DNA of 64,000 nt from Streptacidiphilus albus JL83 (GCF_000744705.1 NZ_JQML01000001.1:5900017-5964016), one strand, 5' to 3'; shown: positions 8,220 through 17,354, numbered from the stretch's first letter. A program made the numbers and translations. Notes: generated by a model not told the origin, from the sequence alone.

Positions 8220-10130
8220 ATGGCAAGGCAGACGGGGACGCAGGAGGGGACACCCGAAGGGGTGCCCCTGGAGCCCGCAGCAGGAGTGCCGACCACCGCG
8301 ACCACCGTGGCGCCGACCGGGTTGGAGCCCGCGCCGATCTCCCGCGCCGAGGGCCGCGACAAGCTGACCGCCCTCGGCGGCCTGGCCGCCCTGTCGCTCG
8401 ACGCCATGGCCTCGGTCGCGTACGGCCCCGAGGCGATCGTCGTGGTGCTCGCCGCCGCCGGGTCCCACGGCCTCGGCTTCACGCTCCCGGTGACCATCGC
8501 CATCGCGGTCCTGCTCGGGGTGCTCACCCTGTCCTACCGCCAGGTCATCGCCGCCTTCCCGGACGGCGGCGGCTCCTACGCCGTCGCCAAGACCCACCTG
8601 GGCCGCCGCACCGCGCTGGTCGCCGCCGCCTCCCTGGTCATCGACTACGTGCTGAACGTCGCGGTCTCGGTCACGGCCGGCGTCGCCGCGCTCACCTCGG
8701 CCTTCCCCGGCCTCTACGGCGACCGGGTGTGGATCTGCCTGGCCGTGCTGGCCCTGGTCACCGCGATCAACCTGCGCGGGATCGCCGAATCGGCCCGCGC
8801 CTTCATGGTGCCGACGGCGGTCTTCGTCCTCTCCATCCTCGCCGTGGTCGTGGTCGGCCTGTTCCGGCACGCCCCGGTGGCCCTGCTGGCGACCGGACAC
8901 ACCTCCGAACTCGCCACCAACGCCCAGTCGGTGGGCCTGCTCCTGCTGCTCCGCGCGTTCGCCTCCGGCTGCTCCGCGCTGACCGGCGTCGAGGCCATCG
9001 CCAATGCCGTCCCCTCCTTCCGCGAGCCCCGGGTCAAGCGGGCCCAGCACACCGAGATGGCCCTCGGCGGGCTGCTCGGCCTGATGCTCATCGGCCTGGC
9101 CGTCCTCATCGGCCGCTTCCACCTCCAGCCCGTCGACGGCGTGACCGTGCTGGCGCAGCTCACCGACGCCTCGCTCGGCCACGGCATCGGCTTCTACGTC
9201 GTCCAGTTCGCCACCATGGTGCTGCTGGCCCTGGCCGCGAACACCTCCTTCGGCGGGCTGCCGGTGCTGCTGCGGCTGCTGGCCCGGGACAACCACCTGC
9301 CGCACGTCTTCGCGCTCCGTGCGGACCACCAGGTCTACCGGCACGGCGTGCTGGCCCTGGCGCTGGCCTCGGCCGTGCTGCTGGTCGGCTCCGGCGGGAA
9401 CGTGAACAGCCTGGTCCCGCTGTTCGCCATCGGCGTCTTCGTCGGCTTCACCATCTGCCAGGTCGGCATGGTCCGGCACTGGTCCCTCAGCCGCTGCCCC
9501 GGCTGGCAGCGGAAGGCGGCCCTGAACGGGTTCGGCGCGCTGCTGACCGCGGCGGCCACGGTGGTCGAGACCCTCACCAAGTTCACCGAGGGCGCCTGGA
9601 TCATCTGCATCACGCTGCCGCTGCTGGTCCTGCTGTTCGCGCAGATCCACCGCTCGTACGAGCGGATCGGGAAGCAGCTCGAACTCGGCTGCGTGCCCCA
9701 GGCCCCGGTCCGCACCCACTCCCTGGTCGTGGTCCCGGTCGGCGGCCTCTCCCGGCTCACCTACGAGGCCGTCTCCACCGCGGTCTCGCTCGGCGACGAG
9801 GTGGTCGCGGTCACCGTCGTCCACGCCGAGGGCGACGACGAGGACCGGGCCGCCGCCGAGGGCCTGCGCGCCAGCTGGGAGAGCTGGGACCCCGGCGTCC
9901 CGCTGGTCGGACTGCCCTCGGTGCACCGGGAGTTGGGCCGCCCGCTGGTGGTCTACCTGCGCGGGCTGAGCGAGGCCCACGCCTACGACCGGATCACCGT
10001 GCTGATCCCCGAGGTCGAACCGGCCCACTGGTGGACCTGGCCGCTGCACAACCAGCGCGGCGCGCTGATCGCCCGGGCCGTCCGGCGCGGCAGCGACGCC
10101 ACCGTCTGCCGGCTCCGGATGCGCCTCTGA
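8220..10130 (+). CDS. KimA-like potassium importer (APC superfamily)
   Basis: 636 aa. It resembles Bacillus KimA (YdaO), a proton-coupled K+ importer, more than ordinary amino acid permeases. TM1 reads LDAMASVAYGPE, where the Asp and Tyr have the same seven-residue spacing as the K+-binding pair D36/Y43 of KimA. The signature FASGCSALTGVEAI is also shared. About 12 membrane helices are followed by a cytoplasmic C-terminal domain starting at HSLVVVPVGGLSRL, also as in KimA. ATG 8220 follows GGAGGGAC and is preferred over ATG 8172. KdpD and KdpE genes lie directly downstream, which supports potassium as substrate. Generic annotation would be amino acid permease; the KimA assignment comes from remembered family sequence. 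Confidence 0.85.
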   Translation: MARQTGTQEGTPEGVPLEPAAGVPTTATTVAPTGLEPAPISRAEGRDKLTALGGLAALSLDAMASVAYGPEAIVVVLAAAGSHGLGFTLPVTIAIAVLLGVLTLSYRQVIAAFPDGGGSYAVAKTHLGRRTALVAAASLVIDYVLNVAVSVTAGVAALTSAFPGLYGDRVWICLAVLALVTAINLRGIAESARAFMVPTAVFVLSILAVVVVGLFRHAPVALLATGHTSELATNAQSVGLLLLLRAFASGCSALTGVEAIANAVPSFREPRVKRAQHTEMALGGLLGLMLIGLAVLIGRFHLQPVDGVTVLAQLTDASLGHGIGFYVVQFATMVLLALAANTSFGGLPVLLRLLARDNHLPHVFALRADHQVYRHGVLALALASAVLLVGSGGNVNSLVPLFAIGVFVGFTICQVGMVRHWSLSRCPGWQRKAALNGFGALLTAAATVVETLTKFTEGAWIICITLPLLVLLFAQIHRSYERIGKQLELGCVPQAPVRTHSLVVVPVGGLSRLTYEAVSTAVSLGDEVVAVTVVHAEGDDEDRAAAEGLRASWESWDPGVPLVGLPSVHRELGRPLVVYLRGLSEAHAYDRITVLIPEVEPAHWWTWPLHNQRGALIARAVRRGSDATVCRLRMRL

Positions 10131-10184
10131 CCCCGCGCCGCACCACCCGCCGACCGACCCGCTGACCGACCTGCTGACCGACCC

Positions 10185-10228
10185 GGTGGCCGGTGCGGTG
10201 ACCCGTCCCGGTCACCGCACCGGCCACC
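10185..10228 (+). terminator. Terminator after the KimA-like gene
   Basis: Perfect 19-bp stem (arms 10185-10203 and 10210-10228) with a six-base loop, between the importer and the KdpD gene. Short GCTGACCGAC direct repeats precede it. Confidence 0.7.
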
Positions 10229-10285
10229 GTCGTGCCGCCCTCCTGGCACTGCTCGGTCAAGATTGCGTCAGCACCACCCCTGTGC

Positions 10286-10302
10286 GTGTCAGGAAAGCGT
10301 TA
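10286..10302 (+). promoter_or_regulatory. Candidate KdpE binding site before kdpD
   Basis: GTGTCA-GGAAA-GCGTTA, an 11-bp-phased direct repeat. Extended over 21 bases it matches the site at 15673 before the universal stress gene at 18 of 21 positions. Confidence 0.5.
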
Positions 10303-10390
10303 ACGCCGCTGCTCATCGCCCGCTCCATGAGGTTGCCTGCAGGAGAGTCCCTCACGGGGGCAGGGAAGCAGCGGGAAGGAAGCGCCGCAG

Positions 10391-13116
10391 GTGTCGCACC
10401 AGTACGAGAGCCCCGCGTACTACGCGCGCGCCGGATCGGGCCGGGGCCGGCTCAAGGTCCTGCTCGGCGCGGCGCCGGGGGTCGGCAAGACCTACCGGAT
10501 GCTCGACGAGGCCCGTCGGCGCCACGAGCGCGGCAGCGACGTGGTCGTCGCCTATGTCGAGTGCCACTCCCGCCGGCACACCGAGGAACTGCTGAGCGGT
10601 CTGGAGGTGGTGCCCCGGCTGGAGCGCAGCTACCGGGGCGCCCGGTTCACCGAGATGGACGTCGACGCCGTCATCGCCCGCCGCCCCGAGGTCGCCCTGG
10701 TCGACGAGCTCGCGCACAGCAACATTCCCGGCGGGCTGCACGCCAAACGCTGGCAGGACGTCCAGGCCCTGCTCGAAGCCGGCATCGACGTGCTCACCAC
10801 CGTCAACATCCAGCACCTGGAATCGCTCAACGACGTCGTCCTCGCCATCACCGGGATCCCGCAGCAGGAGACCGTCCCGGACGAGTTCGTCCGCCGCGCC
10901 GACCAGATCGAACTGGTCGACATGGCCCCGGACGGGCTGCGCCGGCGGATGGCCCACGGCAACGTCTACGCGGCCGAGAAGGTCGACGCCGCGCTCTCCA
11001 ACTACTTCCGCGTCGGCAACCTCACCGCGCTGCGCGAACTCGCGCTGCTCTGGCTGGCCGGGCGCGTGGACGAGGGGCTCCAGGACTACCGGGCCGCCCA
11101 CGGGATAGACCGGGTCTGGGAGGCCCGGGAACGCGTGGTGGTCGCGCTCACCGGCGGGCCCGAGGGCGAGACGCTGATCCGCCGCGCCGCCCGGATCGCC
11201 CACCTCTCGCCCCCGGCCCTGGAGGGCGAGGCCGCCGCGCACACCCCGGGACGCCCGGTCGGCGGCGCGCTGCTCGCCGTCCACGTGGCCCGCAGCGACG
11301 GCCTGGCCGACGCCAACCCGGCGGCCCTGCTGGCGCAGCGGCGCCTGGTCGAGAGCCTCGGCGGCACCGCGCACTCGGTCGTCGGCGACGACATCCCGCG
11401 GGCGCTGCTGGACTTCGCCCGCGCCGAGAACGCCACCCAGCTGGTCCTCGGCACCAGTCGGCGCGGACGGCTGCTCCGCTTCGTCACCGGGCGCGGCATC
11501 GGCGAGACCACGATCGAGCTCTCCGGCGACATCGACGTCCACATGGTCACCCACGAGAAGTCCGGGCAGGGACGCCGGCTGCCGGTCCCCGGGCGGCTGC
11601 ACAGCCCGCAGCGGCGGATCGCCGGACCGGTGGTCGGCCTGATCGCGCCGATACTGCTGACCCTGCTCTGCACCCAGCTGCGCTCGTCGGTCAACACCAC
11701 CAGCGACATCCTGCTGTTCCTGCTGGCCGTCGTCGGCACCGCCTGCCTGGGCGGGGCGGTCTCCGCGCTGGTGGCCTCGTTCGTGGCCTCGCTGCTGCTC
11801 AACTACTACTTCATCCCGCCGATCCACCGGTTCACCATCTCCGATCCCAACAACGTGCTGGCCCTGGTGGTCTTCGCGGTGGTGGCGATCATCGTCGCCA
11901 ATATCGTCGACCGGGCCACCCGGCTGGCCCGCCGGGCCGCCCGCGCCACCGCCGAGGCGGAGACCCTGTCCGCGGTCGCCGGCAGCGTGCTGCGCGGCGA
12001 CCGCGCCGTGCCGGCGCTGCTCGCCCGGCTGCGGGAGACCTTCGGCATGGACAGCGTGCTGCTGCGCCGCAACGGCCAGGAGATCGGCAGCGCGCACAGC
12101 CCGGTCACCGGCCCGGACGCGGCCGCGGCGGCCGACAGCGGCCCCCGGGGGACGGCGCGGCCGCCGCCGGGCCGACCGGCGCGGACGAGGACGGCGGCGC
12201 CGTCGAGGAGATCCCGGTCGGCGCCGACTCCGTGCTGGTGCTGCGCGGGCGCAGCCTGCCCGCCGCCGACCGGCGGGTGCTCTCCGCCTTCGCCGCCCAC
12301 GTCGCCGTGGCCCTGGAGCGGGCCCGGCTCGCCGAGGCCGCCGCCGAGATAGAACCGGTCAAGGCCGCCGACCGGCTGCGGACCGCGCTGCTCGCCGCCG
12401 TCAGCCACGACCTGCGCACCCCGCTGGCCGTCGCCCTCGCCTCGGTCTCCTCGCTGCGCAGCGAGGACGTCCAGTTCAGCCCCGAGGACCAGAGCGAACT
12501 GCTGGCCACCGCAGAGGAGTCGCTGGCCAAGCTGACCCGGCTGGTGGAGAACCTGCTGGACATGAGCCGGCTCCAGGCCGGGGCGCTCACCCTGGACCTC
12601 CAGCCGACCGCGCTGGACGAGGTCTACTCCACCGCGCTGGACTCGCTCTCCGGCCTCGACTCCGCCCCCGTCTCGGCCCGGGGCCTCGACGCCGCGCCGC
12701 CGGTCCTGGCCGACCCGCCGCTGCTGGAGCGGGTCTTCGCCAACCTCATCGCCAACGCCGTCCGGCACACCCCGGCGGGCACCCCGGTGCTGCTCACGGC
12801 GAGCACCCACGGGGCCCGGGTGGAGCTGCGGGTGATCGACCGGGGTCACGGGCTCCCGGAGGCGGACCGGGACCGGATCTTCCAGCCGTTCCAGCGGCTC
12901 GGCGACACCGACAACGACACCGGCGTCGGACTGGGCCTGGCGCTCTCGCGCGGCCTGGCCGAGGCCATGGGCGGCACGCTCGAACCCGAGGACACCCCGG
13001 GCGGGGGCCTGACCATGGTCCTCTCCCTCCCGGCCGCCCCGCAGGAGCAGCTGCCGCACCAGACCGCAGCAGACGAGTACGACCGCGTCACCGCATCGGA
13101 AGGAACAGCCAGTTGA
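10391..13116 (+). pseudogene. kdpD: KdpD-type K+ sensor histidine kinase, frameshifted in this sequence
   Basis: Two overlapping frames make one kinase. The first (GTG 10391, after GGAAGGAA, to stop 12352) encodes the KdpD sensor domain with Walker A GAAPGVGKT and the LVDELAHSN motif, a universal-stress-like domain, four membrane helices (DUF4118, near NYYFIPPIHRFTISDPNN) and the start of a GAF domain. The second frame, used from about 12125-12200 to 13116, holds the rest of the GAF, the H-box AAVSHDLRTPLA, the N-box NLIANAVRHTP and G-boxes DRGHGLPE and GVGLGLALSRG. One missing base, probably in the C/G run at 12141-12150, would restore one frame. It could be a sequencing error, a true null mutation, or less likely programmed frameshifting. 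Its stop overlaps the kdpE start. Confidence 0.88.
12125..12200 (+). other. Frameshift interval inside kdpD
   Basis: Homology passes from frame 2 to frame 1 here. The interval includes the run GCCCCCGGGG at 12141-12150 and several GCC/GCG repeats prone to indel errors. After this point frame 2 gives only Pro/Ser/Arg-rich noise until its stop at 12352. Confidence 0.8.
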
Positions 13117-13820
13117 CCCGAGTCCTGGTCGTGGACGACGAACCGCAGATGCTCCGGGCCCTGCGCATCAACCTGAAGGCCCGCAGCTACCTCGTCGCCA
13201 CCGCCGCCGACGGAGCCAGCGCTCTGCGCCAGGCCGTCCGTACCCCGCCCGAGGCGGTGATCCTCGATCTCGGGCTGCCCGACCTCGACGGCGTCGACGT
13301 CATCCACGCCCTCCGGATCTGGAGCAAGGTGCCGATCATCGTGCTCTCCGGACGCTCCGGCGCGGCCACCATGGTCGCCGCGCTCGACGCCGGGGCCGAC
13401 GACTACGTCACCAAGCCCTTCTCGATGAACGAGCTGCTGGCCCGGCTGCGGGCGGTGCTGCGCCGCCCCTCCCCGGAGGAGGCCCCGCTGGTGGCCGAGG
13501 TCGGCGCCTACACCGTCGACCTCTCGCGCTGCACCGTCCGGCTGCGGAGCGCGGAACAGCAGGACCCGGCCCCCGAGCTTCCGGAGGCGGTCCGGCTCAC
13601 CCCCACCGAGTGGCGGGTACTGGCGCTGCTGATCGGCCACCCGGGACGGCTGGTGACCGGCCGGCAGATCCTGGACGAGGTCTGGGGACCCGGGCACGAG
13701 TCCAAGACCAACTACCTCCGCGTCTACCTGGCCGGACTCCGCCGCAAGCTGGAGCCCGACCCGGCCCACCCCCGACACCTGCTGACCGAGCCCGGCATGG
13801 GCTACCGCTTCCAGCCCTGA
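13113..13820 (+). CDS. kdpE: KdpE-type response regulator, OmpR family
   Basis: 235 aa. The receiver domain occupies about residues 1-115, with the acidic pair in VVDDEPQ, phosphoacceptor Asp in VILDLGLPDLDG, and Lys in DDYVTKPFS. A winged-helix DNA-binding domain follows (LTPTEWRVLALLIGHPGRL, then NYLRVYLAGLRRKLE). TTG 13113 overlaps the last four bases of kdpD and has AAGGA upstream, so the two genes are translationally coupled. The protein should activate potassium-uptake genes on K+ limitation. No kdpFABC operon is in the window, but the KimA-like importer and several 11-bp-phased repeats are. Confidence 0.95.
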   Translation: MTRVLVVDDEPQMLRALRINLKARSYLVATAADGASALRQAVRTPPEAVILDLGLPDLDGVDVIHALRIWSKVPIIVLSGRSGAATMVAALDAGADDYVTKPFSMNELLARLRAVLRRPSPEEAPLVAEVGAYTVDLSRCTVRLRSAEQQDPAPELPEAVRLTPTEWRVLALLIGHPGRLVTGRQILDEVWGPGHESKTNYLRVYLAGLRRKLEPDPAHPRHLLTEPGMGYRFQP

Positions 13821-13862
13821 GCCCTGAGCCCTGAGCCCCGGCCCGGCCCCGCCCCGCCCCCG

Positions 13863-15440
13863 CTACCGGCGGTACTCGGCGAGGCGGGGGCGGACGCCGA
13901 GGAGGCAGAGCAGGACCACGGCCAGGCTGCCGCCGGCCATCAGCGGCACCCGGTCGGACAGTTCGCCCGCACCGCTGTGGGCGGCGGTGACGTAGGCGGC
14001 GTCGTTGATGCCGATCAGCTTGGTCAGCGCCTGGTCGTAGACGCCGAAGTCGGCGTTGGAGCCGCCGGCCGCGAGGCTGGTGTTGTAGGCGATGGCCTGG
14101 TCCAGCTGGCCGTCGGTCATCAGCGAGCGCAGGTGCCGGTCGTCCAGCTGGTACTTCTGGTAGGCGTCGAGGGTGGCCTCGGCCCCCGCCCGCTCGCCGG
14201 GGAAGGTGATGTTGCGGAACTCGGTGCCGAAGAAGCCGCCGAACTCCACGTCCTGGTGGTTGCGGTGGTAGTCGTCGATGGCGACCTGCAGCGGGGTGTC
14301 GTAGCTGGAGACCGAGGTGGCCAGGGGCAGGTCGGCCAGCTGCTGCGAGTCGGCGAAGAAGGACTGCTGGTACTGCGCCCGGCGGCCCTGGTCGAGCATG
14401 TAGCGGCTCTCGTCGGCGTTGGCGTCGTAGGAGATGGCGCGGGCGCGGTCCAGCGCCACGACCGAGTCGAAGGCGTCCCGGCGGGCGGTGTGCAGCTGGG
14501 TCCGTTCGGCCGGGAAGAGGGTGAGCGCGGTGCCGACCACCAGCAGCGCCAGCAGCGTCGCGGCGGCCAGCGGCGGGTTGACGATCCGTCGGTAGCGGCG
14601 CAGCAGCCAGCCCTGGAGGCCGAGCAGCGAGAGCAGCAGCAGCGTCCCCAGCACGGCGGTCCAGACCTCGGCCGCGGTCAGGTCGGAGCGCTGGGCGTCG
14701 TAGGAGTCGTTGTAGGCGGTGTTGTCGGCCTGCAGCAGCCGGTTGGCGGCCGGCAGCAGGGTGTTCTGCATCAGGTCGGTGGCCTGCCGGTACTCGGCCA
14801 GGGCGGTCGGGTCCGGGTGTCCGGCGGCGGCGCGCGCCTGGTCGTTCAGGGCCAGGGCGCGGGCGGCGAGGCCGTCGTAGTCGCCCATGCCGTCGAGGAC
14901 GGCCGCCAGCGCCGACTGGACCGCGCCGTTCCCGGCCGCGCTCAGGGTGGCCTGCTGGAGGGCGCGGTCGGCGGCGGTGCGGTCCGCGGTGTACTGGCCG
15001 AGCGCGGTGGCCCGGTTGGCGGCGAGGGCCGGGTCGGCGCCGTCGACCAGGACGTTGGCGGTCTGCGCGTCCTGGTCGGTGAGCGACTGGTAGAGCGCGC
15101 TGGCGTCGACGACCTGGGGCGCCTGGGAACCGGTGATGGTGCTCCAGGTGGACTGGGCCTGGGTGCCGGCCTGCCAGCACAGCAGCCCGGTGGCGGCGGT
15201 GAGCACCAGCACGCCGCCCACCAGCGCCCGCAGCCGGGCGGGCGTGCTCTGCAGCCGGCCCCGCAGCGGCAGCCGTCGGGGGGTGCGGCGCCGGGCCGAG
15301 GCCCCCGCGCCGCCGCCGTCCGCGCCGCGGGCCGCGCCGCGGGCCGGTCCGTCCGGGGCGGAGCGCCCGTCCCCGTCCCCGGCACCGCCCCGCGCAGCGA
15401 CCTCGGCCGCTCCCGCTGTGACCTCGCCGACCGTTGCCAT
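13863..15440 (-). CDS. Four-TM sensor-like membrane protein, paralogue of 3340-4713
   Basis: 525 aa. A long basic, Gly/Ala/Arg-rich cytoplasmic N-terminus (about 65 residues) precedes TM1 (ALVGGVLVLTAATGLL). Two large extracytoplasmic loops are separated by a TM2-TM3 pair around VLGTLLLLSLLGLQGWLLRRYRR, and TM4 is followed by GVRPRLAEYRR. Both loops have repeated Asp-Gln/Ala patterns such as LTDQDAQTANVLVDG, which parallels LADQDAQHADTLVVG in the paralogue. No catalytic domain is visible. It is convergent with kdpE and divergent from the universal stress gene, with phased direct repeats in the shared control region. Function unknown; a role in potassium or osmotic sensing is a guess from context. 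Confidence 0.78.
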   Translation of the reverse strand: MATVGEVTAGAAEVAARGGAGDGDGRSAPDGPARGAARGADGGGAGASARRRTPRRLPLRGRLQSTPARLRALVGGVLVLTAATGLLCWQAGTQAQSTWSTITGSQAPQVVDASALYQSLTDQDAQTANVLVDGADPALAANRATALGQYTADRTAADRALQQATLSAAGNGAVQSALAAVLDGMGDYDGLAARALALNDQARAAAGHPDPTALAEYRQATDLMQNTLLPAANRLLQADNTAYNDSYDAQRSDLTAAEVWTAVLGTLLLLSLLGLQGWLLRRYRRIVNPPLAAATLLALLVVGTALTLFPAERTQLHTARRDAFDSVVALDRARAISYDANADESRYMLDQGRRAQYQQSFFADSQQLADLPLATSVSSYDTPLQVAIDDYHRNHQDVEFGGFFGTEFRNITFPGERAGAEATLDAYQKYQLDDRHLRSLMTDGQLDQAIAYNTSLAAGGSNADFGVYDQALTKLIGINDAAYVTAAHSGAGELSDRVPLMAGGSLAVVLLCLLGVRPRLAEYRR

Positions 15441-15564
15441 CGTCCCCGTACCACCCTCCCGGCGACCCTTTCCTAGGTGGAACCGGGTCGCGCACGCGCG
15501 GGCAGGCCTTCCGTGCCCCCCGGCGGGACACTCTGCGCCGTCGGTGGTCGGAATCGGATGGTCT

Positions 15565-15613
15565 TGACGCTCTCCTGACGCCGCGAGGAGTGATCCTGAC
15601 GGACCGTTGACGC
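15565..15613 (-). promoter_or_regulatory. Two candidate KdpE sites before the four-TM gene
   Basis: Read on the minus strand: 15581-15565 is GCGTCA-GGAGA-GCGTCA and 15613-15597 is GCGTCA-ACGGT-CCGTCA. Each is a direct repeat with 11-bp phasing. They lie 125-173 bases upstream of the start at 15440. Confidence 0.5.
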
Positions 15614-15672
15614 CCCCGGACGGCCGCCCGGCGAGGGGCGCCCCGCAGGTCGGGGCGGGTCCGTGGGCCGTG

Positions 15673-15689
15673 GTGTCAGGAAGGCGTCA
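15673..15689 (+). promoter_or_regulatory. Candidate KdpE site before the universal stress gene
   Basis: GTGTCA-GGAAG-GCGTCA. A plausible -10 box TAGATT lies at 15741-15746, so the site is placed like an activator box. The rest of the 15441-15823 gap holds the two sites on the other strand and no gene I can support. Confidence 0.5.
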
Positions 15690-15823
15690 GCGCTTCGCCA
15701 AAGCCGCGTACGGTTCGGCCGCCCGCACTGGAAGCGCTCGTAGATTGGCCCGTGGAGATCGACCAGCAGTCGGGCCGGCTCGAAGAGCGACCGCAGGCGG
15801 GACAGGGAAGGGAAGTGGCGACG

Positions 15824-16372
15824 ATGGCCGAGAAACAGGGCCGGGTCGTGGTGGGAGTGGGGGGTTCGGACGGCAGTCTCGCGGCACTGCGCCGGGCCGC
15901 GTTCGAGGCACGGCGCTCGAACCGACTGCTGGTGGCCGTGCTGGCCTGGTCGCCGCCGGGCGGGGAGGCCGGTTACCGCCGGGCCCCGTGCCCGCAGCTG
16001 GCGAAGGTCTGGGAGGAGAACGCGGTCGAGCGTCTCCGCACCGCCTTCGACGAGGGACTCGGCGGGCGTCCGGGCGACCTCCGGCTGCAGCCGATGGTGA
16101 TCAGGGCCGAGGCCGGGTACGCGCTCTGCTCGACCGCCGACGACCCGGGCGACCTGCTGGTCGTCGGGGCCGGCCGACGGGGCGCGCTGGCCCGGCTGAC
16201 CAGGGCGGGGGTGAGCCGCTTCGTGCTGGCGCACGCGGTCTGCCCGGTGCTGGCGGTGCCGCCGGTGGTCGCGCCGCGCGGCGCGGAGCGGGCGCTGCGC
16301 CGGCTGGAGCCGGAGGACTTCCTGTCCATGGAGTGCCGACTGGCGACCGCGTCCGGTTCGGACGCGGCGTAG
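15824..16372 (+). CDS. Universal stress protein (UspA) domain protein
   Basis: 182 aa, one Usp domain. The first strand VVVGVGGSDGSLAALRRA contains the nucleotide-contacting Asp region, and the C-terminal LLVVGAGRRGALARL followed by VCPVLAVPP is the ATP-binding loop and last strand, with slightly altered glycine spacing. ATG 15824 is preferred over GTG 15752, because a likely -10 box sits at 15741-15746 and GGAAGGGAAG precedes the ATG. It likely binds ATP and helps under stress. The phased repeat upstream resembles the one before kdpD, so co-regulation with potassium genes is likely. It ends against a shared terminator. Confidence 0.88.
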   Translation: MAEKQGRVVVGVGGSDGSLAALRRAAFEARRSNRLLVAVLAWSPPGGEAGYRRAPCPQLAKVWEENAVERLRTAFDEGLGGRPGDLRLQPMVIRAEAGYALCSTADDPGDLLVVGAGRRGALARLTRAGVSRFVLAHAVCPVLAVPPVVAPRGAERALRRLEPEDFLSMECRLATASGSDAA

Positions 16373-16426
16373 CGGCGGTCGCGGCAGCCGCCGCGGGGGA
16401 GGGGCCGGTACGTTGCTCGGCCCGGC

Positions 16427-16458
16427 CGCGGGCGCCGTCGTGGGGGACGGCGCCCGCG
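16427..16458. terminator. Bidirectional terminator between the Usp and DsbA-like genes
   Basis: Perfect 13-bp stem (arms 16427-16439 and 16446-16458), loop of six bases, in the convergent gap. Confidence 0.7.
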
Positions 16459-16483
16459 ACCGGGAGCAGCGTCGAGCGCCGCG

Positions 16484-17353
16484 TCAGCGCAGGTAGCCGC
16501 CCTCGGGCCGGTCCTCGGGACCGTTCGGACGGAACCCGTCGGGACCGTCGGCGCCGCCGTCGGGACCGGTCGCGGCTCCGCCCGCCGGGAAGCCCGCCGA
16601 GCTGTTCTGCACCGGGTCCGGCGCCACCGCGGTGTGCCCCGAGGAGCGCTGGTAGAGGTAGCTGACCACCGGCAGCGTGCCCGCGACCCCGCCGGAGGCG
16701 AGGAAGGGCGAGGTGCGGTACTGCCCGCCGACGACGAAGCTCGGCATCTCGTGGACCTCGTAGCGCTCGCGCAGCGCGGGGGCGTCCTGGGTCTGCTGCT
16801 GCACCTCGGGCGACTCGTAGGCGGCCCGGAACGCCTGCTGGTCGAGCCCGGCCGAGCCGGCCCACTCGGCCGCGGCGTCCTCCGTGGTCAGCGGCTGGTG
16901 CTCGTCGCGGACGGTGTGGAAGACCTGCAGCGCCATCCGCTGCGCGACGCCCATCCGGTCGAGGGTGTAGTAGAGCCTGGCGTAGGCCAGCAGCGAGGGG
17001 GTGTCGGGCCAGGCGGCGGGGATCCGCTCCACGGTGAGCGCCGGTCGCTGCCGGGCCGCCCAGGCGTCCAGCGCCGCCTCCAGCAGGTAGGAGTGCGCGC
17101 AGTCGTAGGAGAAGACCTCGACCACCTGCTGGGGGTGGCCGGTGAGCGGGTGCTGCAGCAGGACGTAGTCGTGGCCCTCGGCCGGGGCGGCGGCGGCCTC
17201 CGCCGCCGGGGCGGACAGGCCGGTGAGGGCCGGGGCGCCGATGAGGGCGGTCGCCACGGCCAGCGCCGCGCAGCTGCGGCGGGCGGCCCTGAGCGTCGCC
17301 TGAGTGATCGTTGCGTGCTTGGTCGTTGCGTGCTTGATCGGTGTCCAGCTCAT
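16484..17353 (-). CDS. Secreted DsbA-like thioredoxin-fold protein with CAHS active site
   Basis: 289 aa. A hydrophobic signal segment (about residues 27-50) is followed by a thioredoxin fold with a DsbA-type helical insert. The active-site segment is VFSYDCAHSYLLE: Cys85 is kept, but the second Cys of the usual CPHC is Ser88. The cis-Pro loop is present as EMPSFVVGG. A Gly/Pro/Asp-rich tail ends the protein. It probably acts outside the membrane, but a single Cys suggests isomerase, reductase or binding activity rather than a DsbA oxidase. The start at 17353 has GGAAGGG seven bases upstream, and that site is inside a strong hairpin. Confidence 0.82.
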   Translation of the reverse strand: MSWTPIKHATTKHATITQATLRAARRSCAALAVATALIGAPALTGLSAPAAEAAAAPAEGHDYVLLQHPLTGHPQQVVEVFSYDCAHSYLLEAALDAWAARQRPALTVERIPAAWPDTPSLLAYARLYYTLDRMGVAQRMALQVFHTVRDEHQPLTTEDAAAEWAGSAGLDQQAFRAAYESPEVQQQTQDAPALRERYEVHEMPSFVVGGQYRTSPFLASGGVAGTLPVVSYLYQRSSGHTAVAPDPVQNSSAGFPAGGAATGPDGGADGPDGFRPNGPEDRPEGGYLR

Positions 17354-17354
17354 G

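Noticed and set aside
8139..10049. 636-aa minus-strand ORF opposite the KimA-like gene
   Set aside because: It is the high-GC antisense shadow of an intact conserved transporter; its product is a Gln/Asp/His/Arg-rich string without any domain.
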